From positions 145,953,949 to 146,017,948 of the forward strand of contig CM023454.1 in NCBI GenBank assembly GCA_013339765.2: a stretch of 64,000 bases of DNA, read 5' to 3'. Every line of letters starts with the position of its first letter. Position 1 is the first letter of the stretch. Below are positions 29,632 through 41,905 of the stretch, one piece after another. The notes beneath the pieces are model-generated. The model was not told the origin of the DNA, did not search any database, and saw only the letters and a program-made list of their open reading frames with translations. The DNA comes from Haemaphysalis longicornis (taxonomy: Eukaryota; Arthropoda; Arachnida; Ixodida; Ixodidae). The translations under genes and the position numbers were made by a program.

Positions 29632-29660
29632 GGTCTGTCGGTCTGTCTGTCTGTCGGTCG
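29632..29660 (+). repeat. TCTG/TCGG microsatellite
   Basis: About seven imperfect GTCT/GTCG tetramers. Confidence 0.8.
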
Positions 29661-32241
29661 CTCGATTCAGGCAGCCGGCCAAAGTAAAACGGATGCTGCG
29701 CAATAGTCCTATATACTCACAGCTATATATAAGCGCCTAAGCCCAGTGTTAATGTTCATACCTATCAACATTGTTGAAGAACAAGACATTACGCAAATGT
29801 AAGGCATAAAGTCAATACATGAGTGATATTTGCAGTGTTCCTTTATTAAAAATTTACGGATGCTTGGTTTTTGCGATAGCAAGTAAAATACTACTTCAAC
29901 TGCAAAAAGCCGTCGCCTACTCATGCCCGCACTACCTGGCGGAATTCCACAAAATCAAGCGGCAACAGCAACAGCAACGAAAGGTTCCTCTAGATTGGTT
30001 TCGCGTTCCGCTTGGAACGCTCGTGGAGTAGGGCAACGTGGTTCTATAAATGTTATAGTCGGGGGCCTCGATTCACGCACGCCTCCGCCGTACGGCAGCG
30101 CTGGCGTCGAGGCACTTGCTTCTTCAAGTTTAACGCGGTAAATTTAAATTGACTTAAGCAAACGTCTAGCCTGTTATCTTGGAAGGAACGAGACGGGGCA
30201 GAAACAGCACGAGAGGTGAGCGGGAAAGAGAAAGGATGCATTTCCTTTACTAGGGGCGCCAGTTGACTGTGTCCACATTTGCAACGAAAGTTGTGTCGAC
30301 ATTTGCAACGAAAGGAGAAGATACGCGGCCAATATTTTATACACCCACCGTCGGCTTTGGAATCACAAAATACTTTGATCGCATGTTAACGATGGCCAGA
30401 TACTAACTGCGTGACGTCATCGGAACACGTTATAGTTTCATATTATACACTGTATAGGGACCGGGCGGCCGTATGGCACCACCGTCGCTTCAGCGAACAG
30501 CGCCGCCCGTGGTGAACCGCTCGTCAGTGGAAAGCCGGTGGCGGTCAGCGCAGCGTAGTTGTGCATGGCTTTCTGTCGTTCTGCAGCGGTGCGGCTTGCA
30601 AAGCGTAGATAATCACAATGACTTTTTTCAGATTATTAGATCTCAAAAGTAGAGGCGACCTTTACGAGGCGTGCCATGTGCGTGATTTATGCCCATACTC
30701 AGTAATTACAAATAGCAGACGACGCTCAATGCTACCAAGCTAGAGGTCAAGCTCGGAAGTGCAAGTCCGTTCCTTCGTGCAAATGTTTCATTTTTGCATG
30801 CAGTTTGGCGCATCTTGGAATAAATTGCAGCTAAATGCTCCAACAAAGACGTTGTGTGTAGCCGCTCCAGGAATGCTGTGGCGTCGCGCACAAACGAAAG
30901 GCACAGTAGAGGGCCGCCTTCTAGAATTTACCCCAAAACAGAAATTGTGATGAACGACGCTCCGTAACTTAATTAACTACGGTAGAAACGTGTTTACTTT
31001 CACAGAAATACGTTTAATACACTCATCAGGAATCGTTTGCAGAATAAATAACGCAGGATAGCAAAACGTTATTGCTGGTTGTGGAAAAGCATTGCTCTAC
31101 AAGAATTGCAATGGTTGCTTGCTAGTGGGTTAACGGTTTTGTAAAGAACAATTCCTGCGTGGGTGAAGGGCCAGAGACAGGAGGGTGCCAAAAACCTGCC
31201 ATCAGTTTCAGAACTGAATGCTGCCGTCGAGTTTTACAAAAGGCTTCAACAATCATGCACTCCTCCTTCTAACGACGATTTTGGTTTATATCAAAGCTTT
31301 CTCGTGTGGGTTTCTTGGTTGCCTTCAGGACCTAAACTTCGCCTAGTTGAGCTTTGAAGTTCACCCGCACGCAGATTAATATTTTGATCACAGCGCACGG
31401 TCTTGGAATTTGACCCTTTCCCCTTCTATTTCGCAAGACGAAGCTTCGCCATCAGCCATGGTTGTCGTCAAACGGAGGGCTGGATGATTCTGCTGTTTAA
31501 TGTTGCACTTTTGTGCAACGCTCTCCAAATCCTAACTGCATCCAGCGTGTCGGAAATACGTCTGTGGAGGACTCAGGCTGGTGCTCCTCTATTTGAGGCA
31601 ACTAGTTGCGCGTTTTTGGTTTCTTCGCAAGAATTACACAATTTTTTATGTACTCGGCAAAGATACTTAAGCAGATACACAGATACACAAACTGACATTA
31701 ACACGGGCACTTTTTTTAACTATCTTTGCCAGCCTTTATTCCACCCAGGTGGTCAAATGGGAAGAGCAGGAGGGGTGGAATTGTAGCTTGGGCTGTTGGG
31801 TGGTTGAATAACTTTGGCTGTCGATAAAATGACGAACGTGGGAGTACTGCTTCTTCTCTCAGGCTCCCAGGGTGCCACTCAGGGCCCTAGCCGGCCTTTT
31901 TTTTGGATGTGGATATGACTTATTGGAAGGGCTGAGGTTTGCCGAAAGGAACAGTAAGTCTCGCGTAAGCGCTGCCTAGAAAAAATTTCGGAGGGGGTTC
32001 GAACCCCAAAACACCCGTCTGGCTACGTCCCTGCTGTCACTCACGAAAACCGAAGGCAAAAATTGAAGCTCAAGGTTATAGAAAGAAAGTGTAAACTGCA
32101 GCGACGTTTCCCCGGTCACACGGTAATCGATCTCGTATGCAAGTGCCTTTCTCTTCAGAACACACGTATCGATGTATCCTACCGTTAAGGCTGGCGTGGA
32201 AACCGCAGTCGCTGAAACCAGTGAAGATTATTTAAAGTGGT
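29661..32241. other. Intergenic stretch without recognisable gene
   Basis: About 2.6 kb. A 24-bp tandem pair (TGTGTCCACATTTGCAACG type) lies at 30268-30315. GGGGGTTCGAACCCC near 31994 is a B-box-like palindrome next to TGGCTACGTCCCTG, possibly part of a dispersed repeat. Open frames at 31403-31786 and elsewhere are unrecognised. Confidence 0.4.
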
Positions 32242-32540
32242 AGAAATGAATTTTAATATTAACAGTTTTGTTCCTACTGAGATCGCGTGGAGCCAGGCGC
32301 AGAGCGCTGCTAAAAGCACTTATGTCAATGTTTGCCCATTCCCAACCTTAGAGCGTCCAATAAGTTACGTACCCGTTAGTGCATTTAAGAAGAAATGAAT
32401 ACTAATAATAGCAGCTTTATTCGCAATCAGATTGGGTGGAGCCGAGTGTATACATCGCTGCAAAAAGCGCTGATGTCATTGTAGCCCATACCCAAGTTTA
32501 GAAGTGCCCGAAAAGTTTACGTAGCTCTTATTGCACATAA
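32242..32540 (+). repeat. Diverged tandem duplication, about 150-bp unit
   Basis: Unit 1 (32242-32390) and unit 2 (32391-32540) share ordered blocks: AGAAATGAAT, GTGGAGCC, AGCGCTG, GTCA, CCCATACCCAA-like, AAGTTTACGTA-like and TGCA. I estimate substantial divergence. No coding content is seen. Confidence 0.65.
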
Positions 32541-33224
32541 AGAAGCCAACACATCTGTCTAGACTTCGTTTCATCGCACATATCCGCTCACAACAACACC
32601 AAAACATTTAAGCACCGACGCAAACGCGGCAAAAACATGCGGAAGGCTGCGTAGTCCAATGCACCGGCACATTCCACTAACGAGGGGAGCGCCGAGTGGT
32701 GGCGCCACCCATTGAGATGCCCTATCCCTATATTAGTGGCGATATTAACTCTTTCTTACGCCGATCCTCACTCTTTCATCCGTCCTGAGGACAACTGAGG
32801 ACCGCTCCGTCCTGAGGACAGATCCATGGAGGACAGCTTTCTCGCGGATAGCGATCATTCCGTTCATAACTACGACGGCTTGCCTCTCTGGACGCATGCC
32901 GCTCGCGCTCTGTCTTTTTCTGAAGAGTCTGATTGTCTGTCGCTCCTCTCTCTGTGTGTTTGGCTACAGAAACAAAGCGGGCGTTATAACCCTTTAGCTG
33001 AATGAATAATTTCATACCATAGCGCGTTTATTTGGCTTAGAATAACCAGTCCGATAAAAAAACTTAAAATCTTCGCACGCGTGACAGAAAAAAGACTAAG
33101 CGGCCCTACTGCCCTACGACGACAAAAAATTGCTAGAACGCCATACATGTCGGGCAAAACTCTGCAGTTGGCAACTCTCACCTGACGAGATGCTGGCGTA
33201 GCAATGACTGCCTTTCCGGCCAGA
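32541..33224. other. No gene; twin GTCCTGAGGAC palindromes
   Basis: GTCCTGAGGAC occurs twice (about 32783 and 32808), each an exact palindrome, within a 45-bp region that repeats CCGTCCTGAGGACA. Otherwise nothing recognisable. Confidence 0.5.
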
Positions 33225-33234
33225 AATCGGATGG

Positions 33235-34260
33235 ATGGACGGAAGCAACTTCTTTGATAGGCTGCGGATCGACGCCCTAGAGCAACGCGACGCGGGCCTC
33301 TACGTCATTCTGGTGGGGTCCTCTACTCGGCGCAGGCTTCTGCTACTCCCGCGGTTCGTCGTCCGTGAAGCGCCTCCCCATCGTTGTCGCTCGGCTTCTG
33401 CCTTTCGAGAGCCTCCAGGACCTGCTGGACGGCCCATGATTGTTCTTCTTGGCCGGAGCTCGCCATCGCTGCTTCTAGCCTCGACGGCAGCCTTCCTGGA
33501 AACTTGGTACAGTCCCACAACACGTGCGCGAATTCCGCCCTCCCCCGCTGGCATACCCAGTACGTGTCGGACGGGTAGACTTGGATATATGTGCTCCATC
33601 AGGACCGGGATGGGTAGCGGCCCTATCTAGAGCTGCCACGGCAACACTTCCGCACGGATCAGCCCCGGGTTCAGGGGCGGGAGAGTTTTTCGAGCCAGAC
33701 GGTGGAACTTCGTGACCTCGTTATGGTCTGTAATGCGGTCCTTGACTCCACACCACCCAGGACGGACGGTTGCGGCGGCGTGGTAGGTTAGCGCTTGCGC
33801 CGTCGCGTATGCCCTCTCGTTGTGGTTGTTGTTCGTTGCCGACGCGTCTTCGCTTGCGTGCACCGGAAACCACAGGAAACGTATGCCTCGGTTTTCATGT
33901 AACCTCGCCGTCCGGAGCCCGCGCTCAGCTTCCTTGCATACTCGGCCCCTGAAAAAATTTCGCACCGCGTTTTTCGAGCCACTTAGCACGGTCTGGCACC
34001 CGGCATCGGCAATGGCCATGGGTATGGCCATCTGCTCTACCTCTAATGCCTCCTTTACTGAAGCGCTCGCCGCCGCCCTCGTAGTGCCTGTACGACGACA
34101 GCCGCGAACGCTTCTCGTTCTCCTTGATAATCGGCCGTTTTAAGTACCCCGCGTGTCCGGCGTACTTTGCGTGATCCGGCACCGGGTCTCGTCCAGAATG
34201 GGGTCTCTGCTGCTCGCGTTCCCCTCCACCGTCTCCCCTCCCCAGGTCTCGCAGTATTCT
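33235..34260 (-). pseudogene. RNase H and C-terminal region of I-like element B
   Basis: Minus-strand frame: AIADAGCQTVLSGSKNAVRN (RNase H Asp/Ser-Lys region), RFLWFPVHA, NERAYATAQALTYHAAA; then PLPPLNPGLIRAEV-like and finally VLWDCTKFPGRLPSRLEAAM, EQSWAVQQVLEALERQKPSD. These are the RNase H and the C-terminal zinc-knuckle-like region of tick I elements. Frames change several times, so it is not functional. Confidence 0.75.
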
Positions 34261-34261
34261 C

Positions 34262-35700
34262 CTACCTGGCGCGGTCGTTGATAGTCAGTCCAGCTGGGCG
34301 GTCCGCTAGTGCTTCTGCGATTTCCTCGAGCGTGTTCTTCACGCCCAGGCTCAGGGACGTGGTCGTACTTGTGCCCTCGAACAGCCCGAGTGCCGCCTTA
34401 TAGGCACGCCGTTGATGGCGTTGATCTTGTTGCGCCCGCTCTGCAGCCAGTTGTGGGATGCTGCGATGTACGCGATGATACTCATCACAACGGATAGGGC
34501 GAGCCTGATAAGACTCTTCTCCTTCATCACTGCCTTCCGGTTGGCGAACTTTGAGTCGCATCGCATTAGCCACCTCGGCGTTCATTCGGGCGACGATTTC
34601 GCCTATTCTCCGCTGCTTCTCGACCATCATTCCCAGGACACGGATCTTACCGACCTCTGCGATCACTAAGCCTCTCCTCGTCACGACCTTGATCTTCTCC
34701 TACTCTCTTGCCTTGTACTTCGTTCGGCTCGCCCTTTCCGGTGATAGCACCAGCAACTTCAATATGCTCGGTGAGCATATCAGGCGTGAACCGTCGAGCT
34801 AGTCCTCGATCGCGTTTACTGCCTTCTGAATTTTGCCCTTGATGTGAGCGTCGCTGCCTCCTGGGACCCCGAGCGTAATATCGTCGGCGTAAATGGTGTG
34901 CCTGACGCCCTCGATCTTTTCTAGCCGTTCGGCCACCCAGATCATCATCAGGTTGAATAGCAGTGGCGAGATGACGGACCCCTGCGGAGTCTCCACGCTG
35001 CCGAATCTCTTCCCTTGCAGTTGCAGATAGCCGGCGAGAAGCTCAGCGGTGCGACCCGTCAGAAATTCCAGTATGTAATTGTATGAACGTTCGGCCATGC
35101 CCAGTCTCGACGCCTGGTAAAGGATCGCGGAGTGCTTCACCTTATCGAAGGCGCTCAGAAGGTCCAGTTCTAGGATGGTCTTGTTATCATGTGTCTTGTC
35201 TTAGTCGTCCACGATCTCGTGCTTGAGTAATCTCATCGCGTCCTGCGTGCTCAGGTGCGGCCTGAAACCGATGACCGACGCGGGGTACAGCCCGGAACCG
35301 CTCCAGGTAGACCTGCCACCGGTTCATCAGTACGCGCTCTTGCACCTTTCCCACGAACGACGTGATCGAGATGGGCCGGAGGTTGTCCGTGCTTGGCGGC
35401 TTGGCCCTAGCTTGATAAGAGGATGGTCATGGCCGCCAACCACTGCTTCGGCAGCGTCCCCGGCTTCCACCACTTGTTGAAGCACTTGGTCAGCTACTCG
35501 GCTGCCTCGTCATTCAGGTTCCTGAGCACCTTGTTCGTGAAGCGGTCCGATCCGGCCGCGAACTTGCCGTTAAGCTCTTGCAGAGTCATCCTCACCTCAT
35601 GGAAGTCTGTCCCGGTCGAATTTCTCCTTGGCTTCGCACCCGTAAGCGGGGTGCCACTCCAGTGTATGACCTTTGCCAGGTCGTCGCGCTAGTGGGTCTT
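34262..35700 (-). pseudogene. RT of I-like element B
   Basis: KHSAILYQASRLGMAERSYN, GRTAELLAGYLQLQGKRFGS, TPQGSVISPLLFNLMMIWVA, HTIYADDITLGVPGGSDAHI (YADD catalytic box) and KIRVLGMMVEKQRRIGEI, with the post-RT segment RAYKAALGLFEGTSTT. Upstream pieces (35140-35700) are frameshifted. The catalytic motif is intact, but the frame is broken by stops at several points. Confidence 0.8.
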
Positions 35701-36740
35701 AGTCTTCGTCTCATCGAGCAGGTCACGCAGTAGAATCCAGGTGTTGCCGCAGTGCATCTGCCCGTCCGCCAGTTGCATATCTCGTTCCACTGCTGCGTGC
35801 AGAGCACTCGGCAGTGGACTTCGATGGCTCAGTTGAGCTCCACCGCTGGTTGAGCCGCTGCGTCGTCCACTTGCTAAGTATGGACTGCTTGGCCTCGATG
35901 GGGGGAGCCAGTCGGTTGTGGACCCCGGGAACTCCAATTCCATCTCTATTGTCTGCGTTGCATCTTTCACCCTCGTCTTGATCATCGCAGTCCACTCCTC
36001 GATATACTCGATCTCGCCCTCGTCCTCCGATGGCAGTCCGTCGCCGAACGCCACCCAGTCCGTCCATCTATATTCCTTGTTTTTTGGTCGTTCCCAGTCT
36101 TATGGCCTTCAAGATGGAGTGGTCGCTTCCGAGATGGTCCCCGTGTTGCGCCATGTAATCACGCCCCCCTCGTCGTTCTTCACAAACGTTAGGTCCGGCA
36201 TCGCATTCCTGGACACCCAGTTGCCGAGTCACGTCGGATGCGCCGGGTCCGTTAGTAGTGTAAAGTCGAGGTCCGTCGCGTCTTGCCACAGATGTCACCC
36301 TTTGGCCTTGGGCTTGCTGTAGGCTCACGCCGGGTGCATCACACTGAAGGCTTCCTGCAGCGGCGCACGCCCAGCGCAGGAGCGTCATGAACTTCTGCTT
36401 CCGCTGTGACGGATTACTATAGACGTTGAGCAAGCAAACGCTGCCGTTGCGTTTCTTCACCTGGGTTGTCCTAATGCACGCGTGTTCGATGTTGTATGCA
36501 ACGATCTCGTGCTCCACGAACACTCGTGCATTCCGGACCACCGTGCAGATCCACCTGCTCCCGTGGTCCTCCGCCGGGGCGTTCGCATAGTCGGTACCCG
36601 GGTGGCGATGTAGCGTGTAGGAGCGTCTCCTGTAGCACTATCACGTTCGGTTTCCTCGTTTGACCGTGCGATGTGCTGCCGAATCACTGGCAGCTTCCTT
36701 GCGAGCCTGCGGCAGTTCCTCTGCCACACGGTCAGTCCCT
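35701..36740 (-). pseudogene. Endonuclease of I-like element B
   Basis: VWQRNCRRLARKLPVIRQHI-like start, VIVLQETL-like segment in another frame, then VCLLNVYSNPSQRKQKFMTL, DGPRLYTTNGPGASDV-like and HGDHLGSDHSIL, with SDH as the C-terminal active-site motif of APE endonucleases. The linker to RT (36054-35689) is also visible. Multiple frame changes are present. Confidence 0.7.
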
Positions 36741-38560
36741 GTACTGTTGCTGGGGCGGCGATGATTGCATCGAGTGAATGGCTGCGTCGTCTCTTGTTTG
36801 TAGGGCTGCTGCGCCATCACTGACGCGAACGCCGGGCGAGTCACCATTGGTCGTAGAGTTTGTTCCATGAAGATGAGCCTCTTTACGTTCTCGGTCTCCA
36901 TTATCGAAATCCTTGTCTTGATGAACTCTTGCAGCTTGAAGCTCGCGTCGATGCGTGCCTCGCAACTGTCAAAGCGTGCCTTGATTTTATTCAAACGATC
37001 AACGAATATTTTGATCAGCTCGCTTACCGTACTGTCCTATGGGCTCTCGATAGCCCGCTTCTTGGCTGCCGGTCCCTTTGTCTCGGGGGTCGTCGGCGTA
37101 CCACCAAAAGGGGCCCACGCCGGCCCCGCAAGGTGCCGTTTGGGGCGTTTCGGTGGTGGTACGGTTGGTTAACATCTTCGTGTTGTCCTCGATGTACTTC
37201 TACATTTTGATGACGGTGCTTTCAGCTCGGCGTTCTCGCGCCTGAGCGCTTTCATTTGCTTCCCTTGTAGCTCTCATTGCCTCGCCCTCCTTCTTGTTTT
37301 CGTTGCCCTCGATGTTCTTGGTTTTATTCTTGGCAATGTTCGGCCAGCTTTCCTTGTCTCGTGACTGCGACCGCCTTTTTGCGCTGCGCTGTCTGCTCTC
37401 GCTGTACCTGCGCTTCGATGCGGTGCTCGACGCGCGCCGGCCACCTACGACGGCCTCCCCCCTTAACGTCAGCCATAAAGTGAGGGACGGAAAATCCCCC
37501 GACCCGAGCGCCGCCCACAGCTGCAGCAGCTGCTGCTTCACCACCTTGTGCTCCCATTGTCTCCTCCGCGCGAAGTAGAGAGTCGTGCAATTTTTGCCTC
37601 CGGTCTCTTGAGGTCCCCGCAGAGCCTGCATTTCGGCGTCTTCCTTGGGGTCTTCCTTGGGGTTAGTCGCTCCACAGGCGAAGCACACTTTCACGTTGAG
37701 CATCGGGCACACATCGCGACGGCGTCCTATCTTCCCGCCCTGTCTGTACACGTCAAAGTACTTCCGGTACAGGTTGCGCTTGGTCATTACTGTACCGTAG
37801 TACACATAGTTTTGAACCTTCTGACATTGAAACGCCACGATGATGTGGTCGAGTTCCCGATCCTCTGTGCTCCCAGGGCCAGCGGGTTTCTCGACGATGT
37901 TATGCTCTATCTCCTGCCGCGTATCTTCTACTGGTATCCCTCTCATCACTCCTTTCACTGGTACCCTGCAGCGCGATCCGGTACAGGCCTGACTTTGTGC
38001 TTCTCACCGTTTATGCAACTGGACTAAATGTGGTTGTACATTCTTGCTCGCTTGTCGTCGGGTTGTACTGAATACTACGATGTTCTGCTGTAGGTTCGGA
38101 GAGAACGAGTCTGCCGCTCCCTCCGATTTTGGTACTTTCGCCGCCACCGTTATGACCGACACAACGGCAGTCATCCCGGCGTTCGCAATGTTCAGGCCTA
38201 CCCAAAGCCGCACCACGATCTTGACGTACCCGTTCTGTAGAACGTCGAGCATCCTTGCTGCCTTCGTTTCCGAAGCCCTCGCGTTCCTGGCGTACTTCGT
38301 TGCGGATCTACACTCATGGCTAACGTGTCCCTCGGCTGCTGGGGCATGTATACCCAGCCCGATAGTCCGCCATCCGGAGTGCATAGAACTCTACTGGTGT
38401 AATATCGTCTCCTTTCGCCTCTACACCAATCCGGCTGCCACCGGATTCGACCGAATCCCGAACGGACGTCTTCATGTCGGGCTCCACATGAATAGCCGCA
38501 ACCCTGAGGCGACGATTCCTCGGAGCGCCGGAGCTTGGCCTAAGCAGCTACGCGCCTAGA
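36741..38560 (-). pseudogene. ORF1 (Gag-like) of I-like element B
   Basis: A 252-residue frame (37958-37200) includes MKGVMRGIPVEDTRQEIEHN, VQNYVYYGTVMTKRNLYRKY, CPMLNVKVCFACGATNPKED with Cys pairs as in zinc knuckles, and a long basic tail (KRRYSESRQRSAKRRSQSRD). Upstream frame 38384-38004 holds GYVKIVVRLWVGLNIANAG, and downstream frame 36994-36641 a coiled-coil-like tail (ARFDSCEARIDASFKLQEF). It would be an RNA-binding nucleocapsid-like protein. Frameshifted. Confidence 0.7.
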
Positions 38561-39713
38561 CGTAGCGAAACCACCACCTCGCCGCCGTCTAAAATTGCCA
38601 AGGTGGCGAAAACACCATACCTGTGGGTAACAACTGATGCCGGTCCAAGGACACATTCGTAATAATAGAACTCAAATTATCATTGATAACACTGCGTAAT
38701 TAATCAGACAAGTAGGAGCCGATGTAAACACGTCTGCTCTCTTCGGCGATCGCCAAGGGTTCCAGAAATCCGAGGAGCGTATTATTTCTAAAACATCGCC
38801 CTCTCCCTCGTTTGTCCTGAGCCCGAGAAGCCGTGCTGTGGCGGGCGCAGGTGACGGGTCACTTCATTCTTCCATGGCTCGCTTGCAGCCACTCGCTTCA
38901 TACTATGATGAAATATAAGAGGAGGTTGTTGAAATGAGCATCTCGGCACTTTTAAAGTGATCTTCTCGTGACAGCCGTCATTTGCCTTCCCCGGTAACCA
39001 TCAAGGGAATTTCAAAATCCACCAGTGAGGCATTTTTGTGCAAGAAATGTTGCCCGCTGTCTAATATTGATAATCGGTATATAGTGTATACTTCCTGAAT
39101 AGTGCTATTCCCGCAGCTTCCCAAGTCATCTCCTTCTGCAGAACAGAATAGCTCAGTAATTTGTACCGATTTGTTGCACTTGCTCTTTCTATCTATTGGA
39201 TTCATCGGGGCTGTGAATAACTGAAAGGTCGCTCTGCTCTGTCAACAAATAAATATCTGCAGTTGAGATCTTTCTACGACGACAGTTGATTGCAGTAGTT
39301 AACGATTGTCCTTCTTCGACTAGAGCCAGCTGTTGACCCTTCAAAAAACTCGACTAAAGGCGGAAAGCCAGAAAAACTACAGATACACTTCCTATATGGT
39401 AGCAAAATTGCAGACGACAAAAGCATCGTAGCCGAAATTATTTATACGGGACCTTTCATATATCATTACGTAATTTCTATGAGACACTAGCGCATTAACA
39501 ACGTTCTCCCTGCTTGTTGTTCTTCACCAGGGGGTACTTGACGGATGGAAGCCCTGATGAGTAAGAATTTATTCACTTTGCTTATTTCATTCCAATAATA
39601 ATGTGCTTGACTCTATTCAAAAATTAAGCTGCAGCATTGATCGTAAACTTGACTCTGCCCTTAAATGTCTAGAAGGGTATGCAGACGGGCTAGTTGGTAC
39701 ATTGTTAGAATAA
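38561..39713. other. No recognisable gene
   Basis: About 1.15 kb of AT-rich sequence with only short open frames. No repeat structure found. Confidence 0.5.
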
Positions 39714-39857
39714 TAAAAACAGTGCAAACGATGGGTCGAAGAAAGGTAAGAAAAAACCACAGCGCCTGTGGTTTTGTCTTACCTTTCTTCTTCCCGTCGT
39801 TTGCGCTGTTTTTCTTAGTCTACACTTTAATCTCTGTTGAGCAATAATGTCATGGAG
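39714..39857 (+). mobile_element. Palindromic retroposon family 2
   Basis: 144 bp. Arms 39715-39762 and 39766-39813 pair with about two to four mismatches around a 3-base loop; the arm sequence (AAACGATGGGTCGAAGAAAG) is unrelated to family 1. A one-sided tail of about 44 bp follows. A perfect 10-bp TSD, GTTAGAATAA, lies at 39704-39713 and 39858-39867. The overall plan of hairpin, tail and 9-11 bp TSD is the same as in family 1. Confidence 0.75.
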
Positions 39858-40473
39858 GTTAGAATAACAAAAGTCATCGCCGGGGCTTTTTGTGTCAACG
39901 GGTAGACAAACGTGCGCACTTCGCCCACTTAATCTGCAGTCCGTGGAACACTTCCTACATTTCAGTTCCAGTAAAAAGGTAGCGAAGAGGATAGCATGGC
40001 CAATTATTCTTTCCGTGCATTACCACTGCCCAACCATGTCTCAAGTGGGAACAGCACCGGAAGAATACGTCGGATCAAGACAAGGGCAACTTTCGCCACC
40101 ACATTCGAACAATAGCTACTACGGCAAACACGCACAGAGAAACCAGTCCAATATGCATTTTCGTATTGTCAAAAGCCATCCCGCCGGTCTAAACACGGTT
40201 TTTTGTGCTGCTGCTCCTATTGGTGTTGTCGCCTGAGAAGATGTTCGTGTGCTTTCACCGGGGTCCCTTGACGGTTTTGCAGAAGTCCAAACAGTCCACC
40301 AACTGGCTCGACAAGAAGGTGGCAAAAAAATTGAATGGGACAGAGAAGGTGGGCAGATTAGAGGGTTACACACAGGTGCAAGAAGTGAGCGGATAGAAGC
40401 TTCGGTGTGAGGAGCGGAACGTTGGGGGTTGGAGGAATGGCGGTCGTAAGAGTAGCACTGAATAGATGTGGAG

Positions 40474-40719
40474 ACCCGCCGCGCTGGCTCAGTGGCTAAG
40501 GCGTCGTGCTGCTGAGCACGAGGACGCGGGTTCGACTCCCGGCCGCGGTGGCCGCTTTTCTGAGGGAGGCGAAAAGCAAAACGCCCGCGTGTACGACATT
40601 TCGGCGTACATTACCGATCCGCAGGGGGTCAAAATAATCCGGAATCCTCCACTACGGTGCCTCTCATCGCCTGCGTTGCGTCGGCGCGTTAAACCCTACA
40701 ATCAATCAATTAATCAGTC
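40474..40719 (+). mobile_element. Ruka-like SINE, copy 2
   Basis: CCCGCCGCGCTGGCTCAGTG start, A- and B-boxes, shared body and ATCA tail. A decayed TSD (11 of 14 matches) lies at 40460-40473 and 40720-40733. It is more diverged from the other three copies than they are from one another. Confidence 0.85.
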
Positions 40720-40733
40720 GAGTAGATATGAAG

Positions 40734-41530
40734 TCTTTAAAAGGGCGAGAATTGGAAATAGTGAAAGGATGTGTGATGGACGGGTGAGAGGCTGTGAGCG
40801 GCAAATATAAGGACCGAAGTGGAAGAAGAGTGGTTTGTGAATGAACGGGTTTTAGGTGGGACAAGCAAGGACGGTGTGGGGCAGGAAGAAGATTAGAGAG
40901 ACAAGAGTGGAAGAGTTAAAGGCTGGAAGCGAAGCTGAGATTGCCGCAGGGTTGGCTAGGAGAAAGCGGGATGGGGACAGAGATTAGGGGACGACGATAA
41001 ATAGGGTGGGAATGAAAGCGTTTAGGGGACGAGGCAGGGGTTTTGTGGGTGAGTGGCGAAGAGATTGGAAATAAGAGGACGGAATGAATTCAGGGATGCT
41101 ACGTGAGCAGAGGAGAGATAACGAGAGTTTAATGGGAACAAAAGTATCCGAAGAGCTAGGAAGGATAGGAGGAGAGAATGGCGTTGCCTGGCAGGTGTAG
41201 ACGACACCAAATCGCCCTTGGATGCGCTTAGAGCGAAAGCAGCTGTCACGGATTGAACATTTTCAGCGGAGGGTCTTTGAGACTCATGGGAATTCACAAA
41301 GACCGTAGTGGCAGAAAACAGTGACGCCATAACACAGTGCAGGAAGACTGTGCCCGAAATTCACACGCCTATCACTACTACATGTTACTTTTCAAAACTC
41401 GAGCCATTTCCAAAACATTCGTTTGGAATGCCTCTATAGCTCCTCTGAAAGAAGTTGAAAATATGGGTTTGCTTGAATAAACAAAATAAACTTCATCACA
41501 AACTGCAAAAACAAGGAACAAGAAAACTCG
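40734..41530. other. Purine-rich stretch without recognisable gene
   Basis: 40740-41170 is strongly purine-biased on the plus strand (GGA/GAA-rich). A 102-codon minus frame at 41022-41330 is unrecognised. Confidence 0.4.
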
Positions 41531-41534
41531 ATTG

Positions 41535-41765
41535 TTGGGTTCCACTGCGCTGAAATTACGTCTGGGCTATGAGCCGCGCCGTAGAGGACCCATTAGTAAT
41601 TTTGGCCACCTCGGGATCTATGCCGTGCGCCGAAATCTCGAACGCACGAGCGTTCTCGCTTTTCGCGTCATACAGAAGCAGCCACCGACTTTCCGGTTCG
41701 AACCGCGGTCTTTGGGATGGAACACGGCAATCCGCTCTTTCACAACCCCACTGCGCATGCGCAAT
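41535..41765 (-). repeat. SINE related to Ruka, minus orientation
   Basis: On the minus strand: B-box GGTTCGAACCG (about 41707), then GCGAAAAGCGAGAACGCTCG, GAGATTTCGGCGCACGGCAT, GATCCCGAGGTGGCCAAAAT and a CACTGGAACCCAACAA end. The middle parallels the Ruka body (GAGATTTCGGCGCACG, GATCCCCAGGTGG) but the tRNA head and 3' end differ, so this is a separate family sharing the body domain. Confidence 0.65.
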
Positions 41766-41905
41766 CCCCTAGCGGCCAAGTCCCTAAGCAGTCCGGCAGG
41801 GGCAGCAGACGACATTCCCCACAGCTCCCGCACAAGCGGGAAGGGGTCGTGGTTGTATTTACATCGTTTTGAATTTTTTTGTGTGTGCTCGTTGTGCGCG
41901 GAAAC

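Larger units (their letters stand above)
33225..38560 (-). mobile_element. I-like non-LTR retrotransposon B, degenerate
   Basis: About 5.3 kb on the minus strand: ORF1 (about 38560-36800), endonuclease (36740-35701), RT (35700-34262), RNase H and C-terminal region (34260-33235), with a short CATCC-type tail near 33225-33240. Its domain order equals that of the 59.5-64 kb element, but its reading frames are more damaged. No nested element was found. Boundaries are approximate. Confidence 0.75.

Noticed and set aside
30268..30315. 24-bp tandem pair as a functional element
   Set aside because: Only two units in isolated non-coding DNA; likely slippage.
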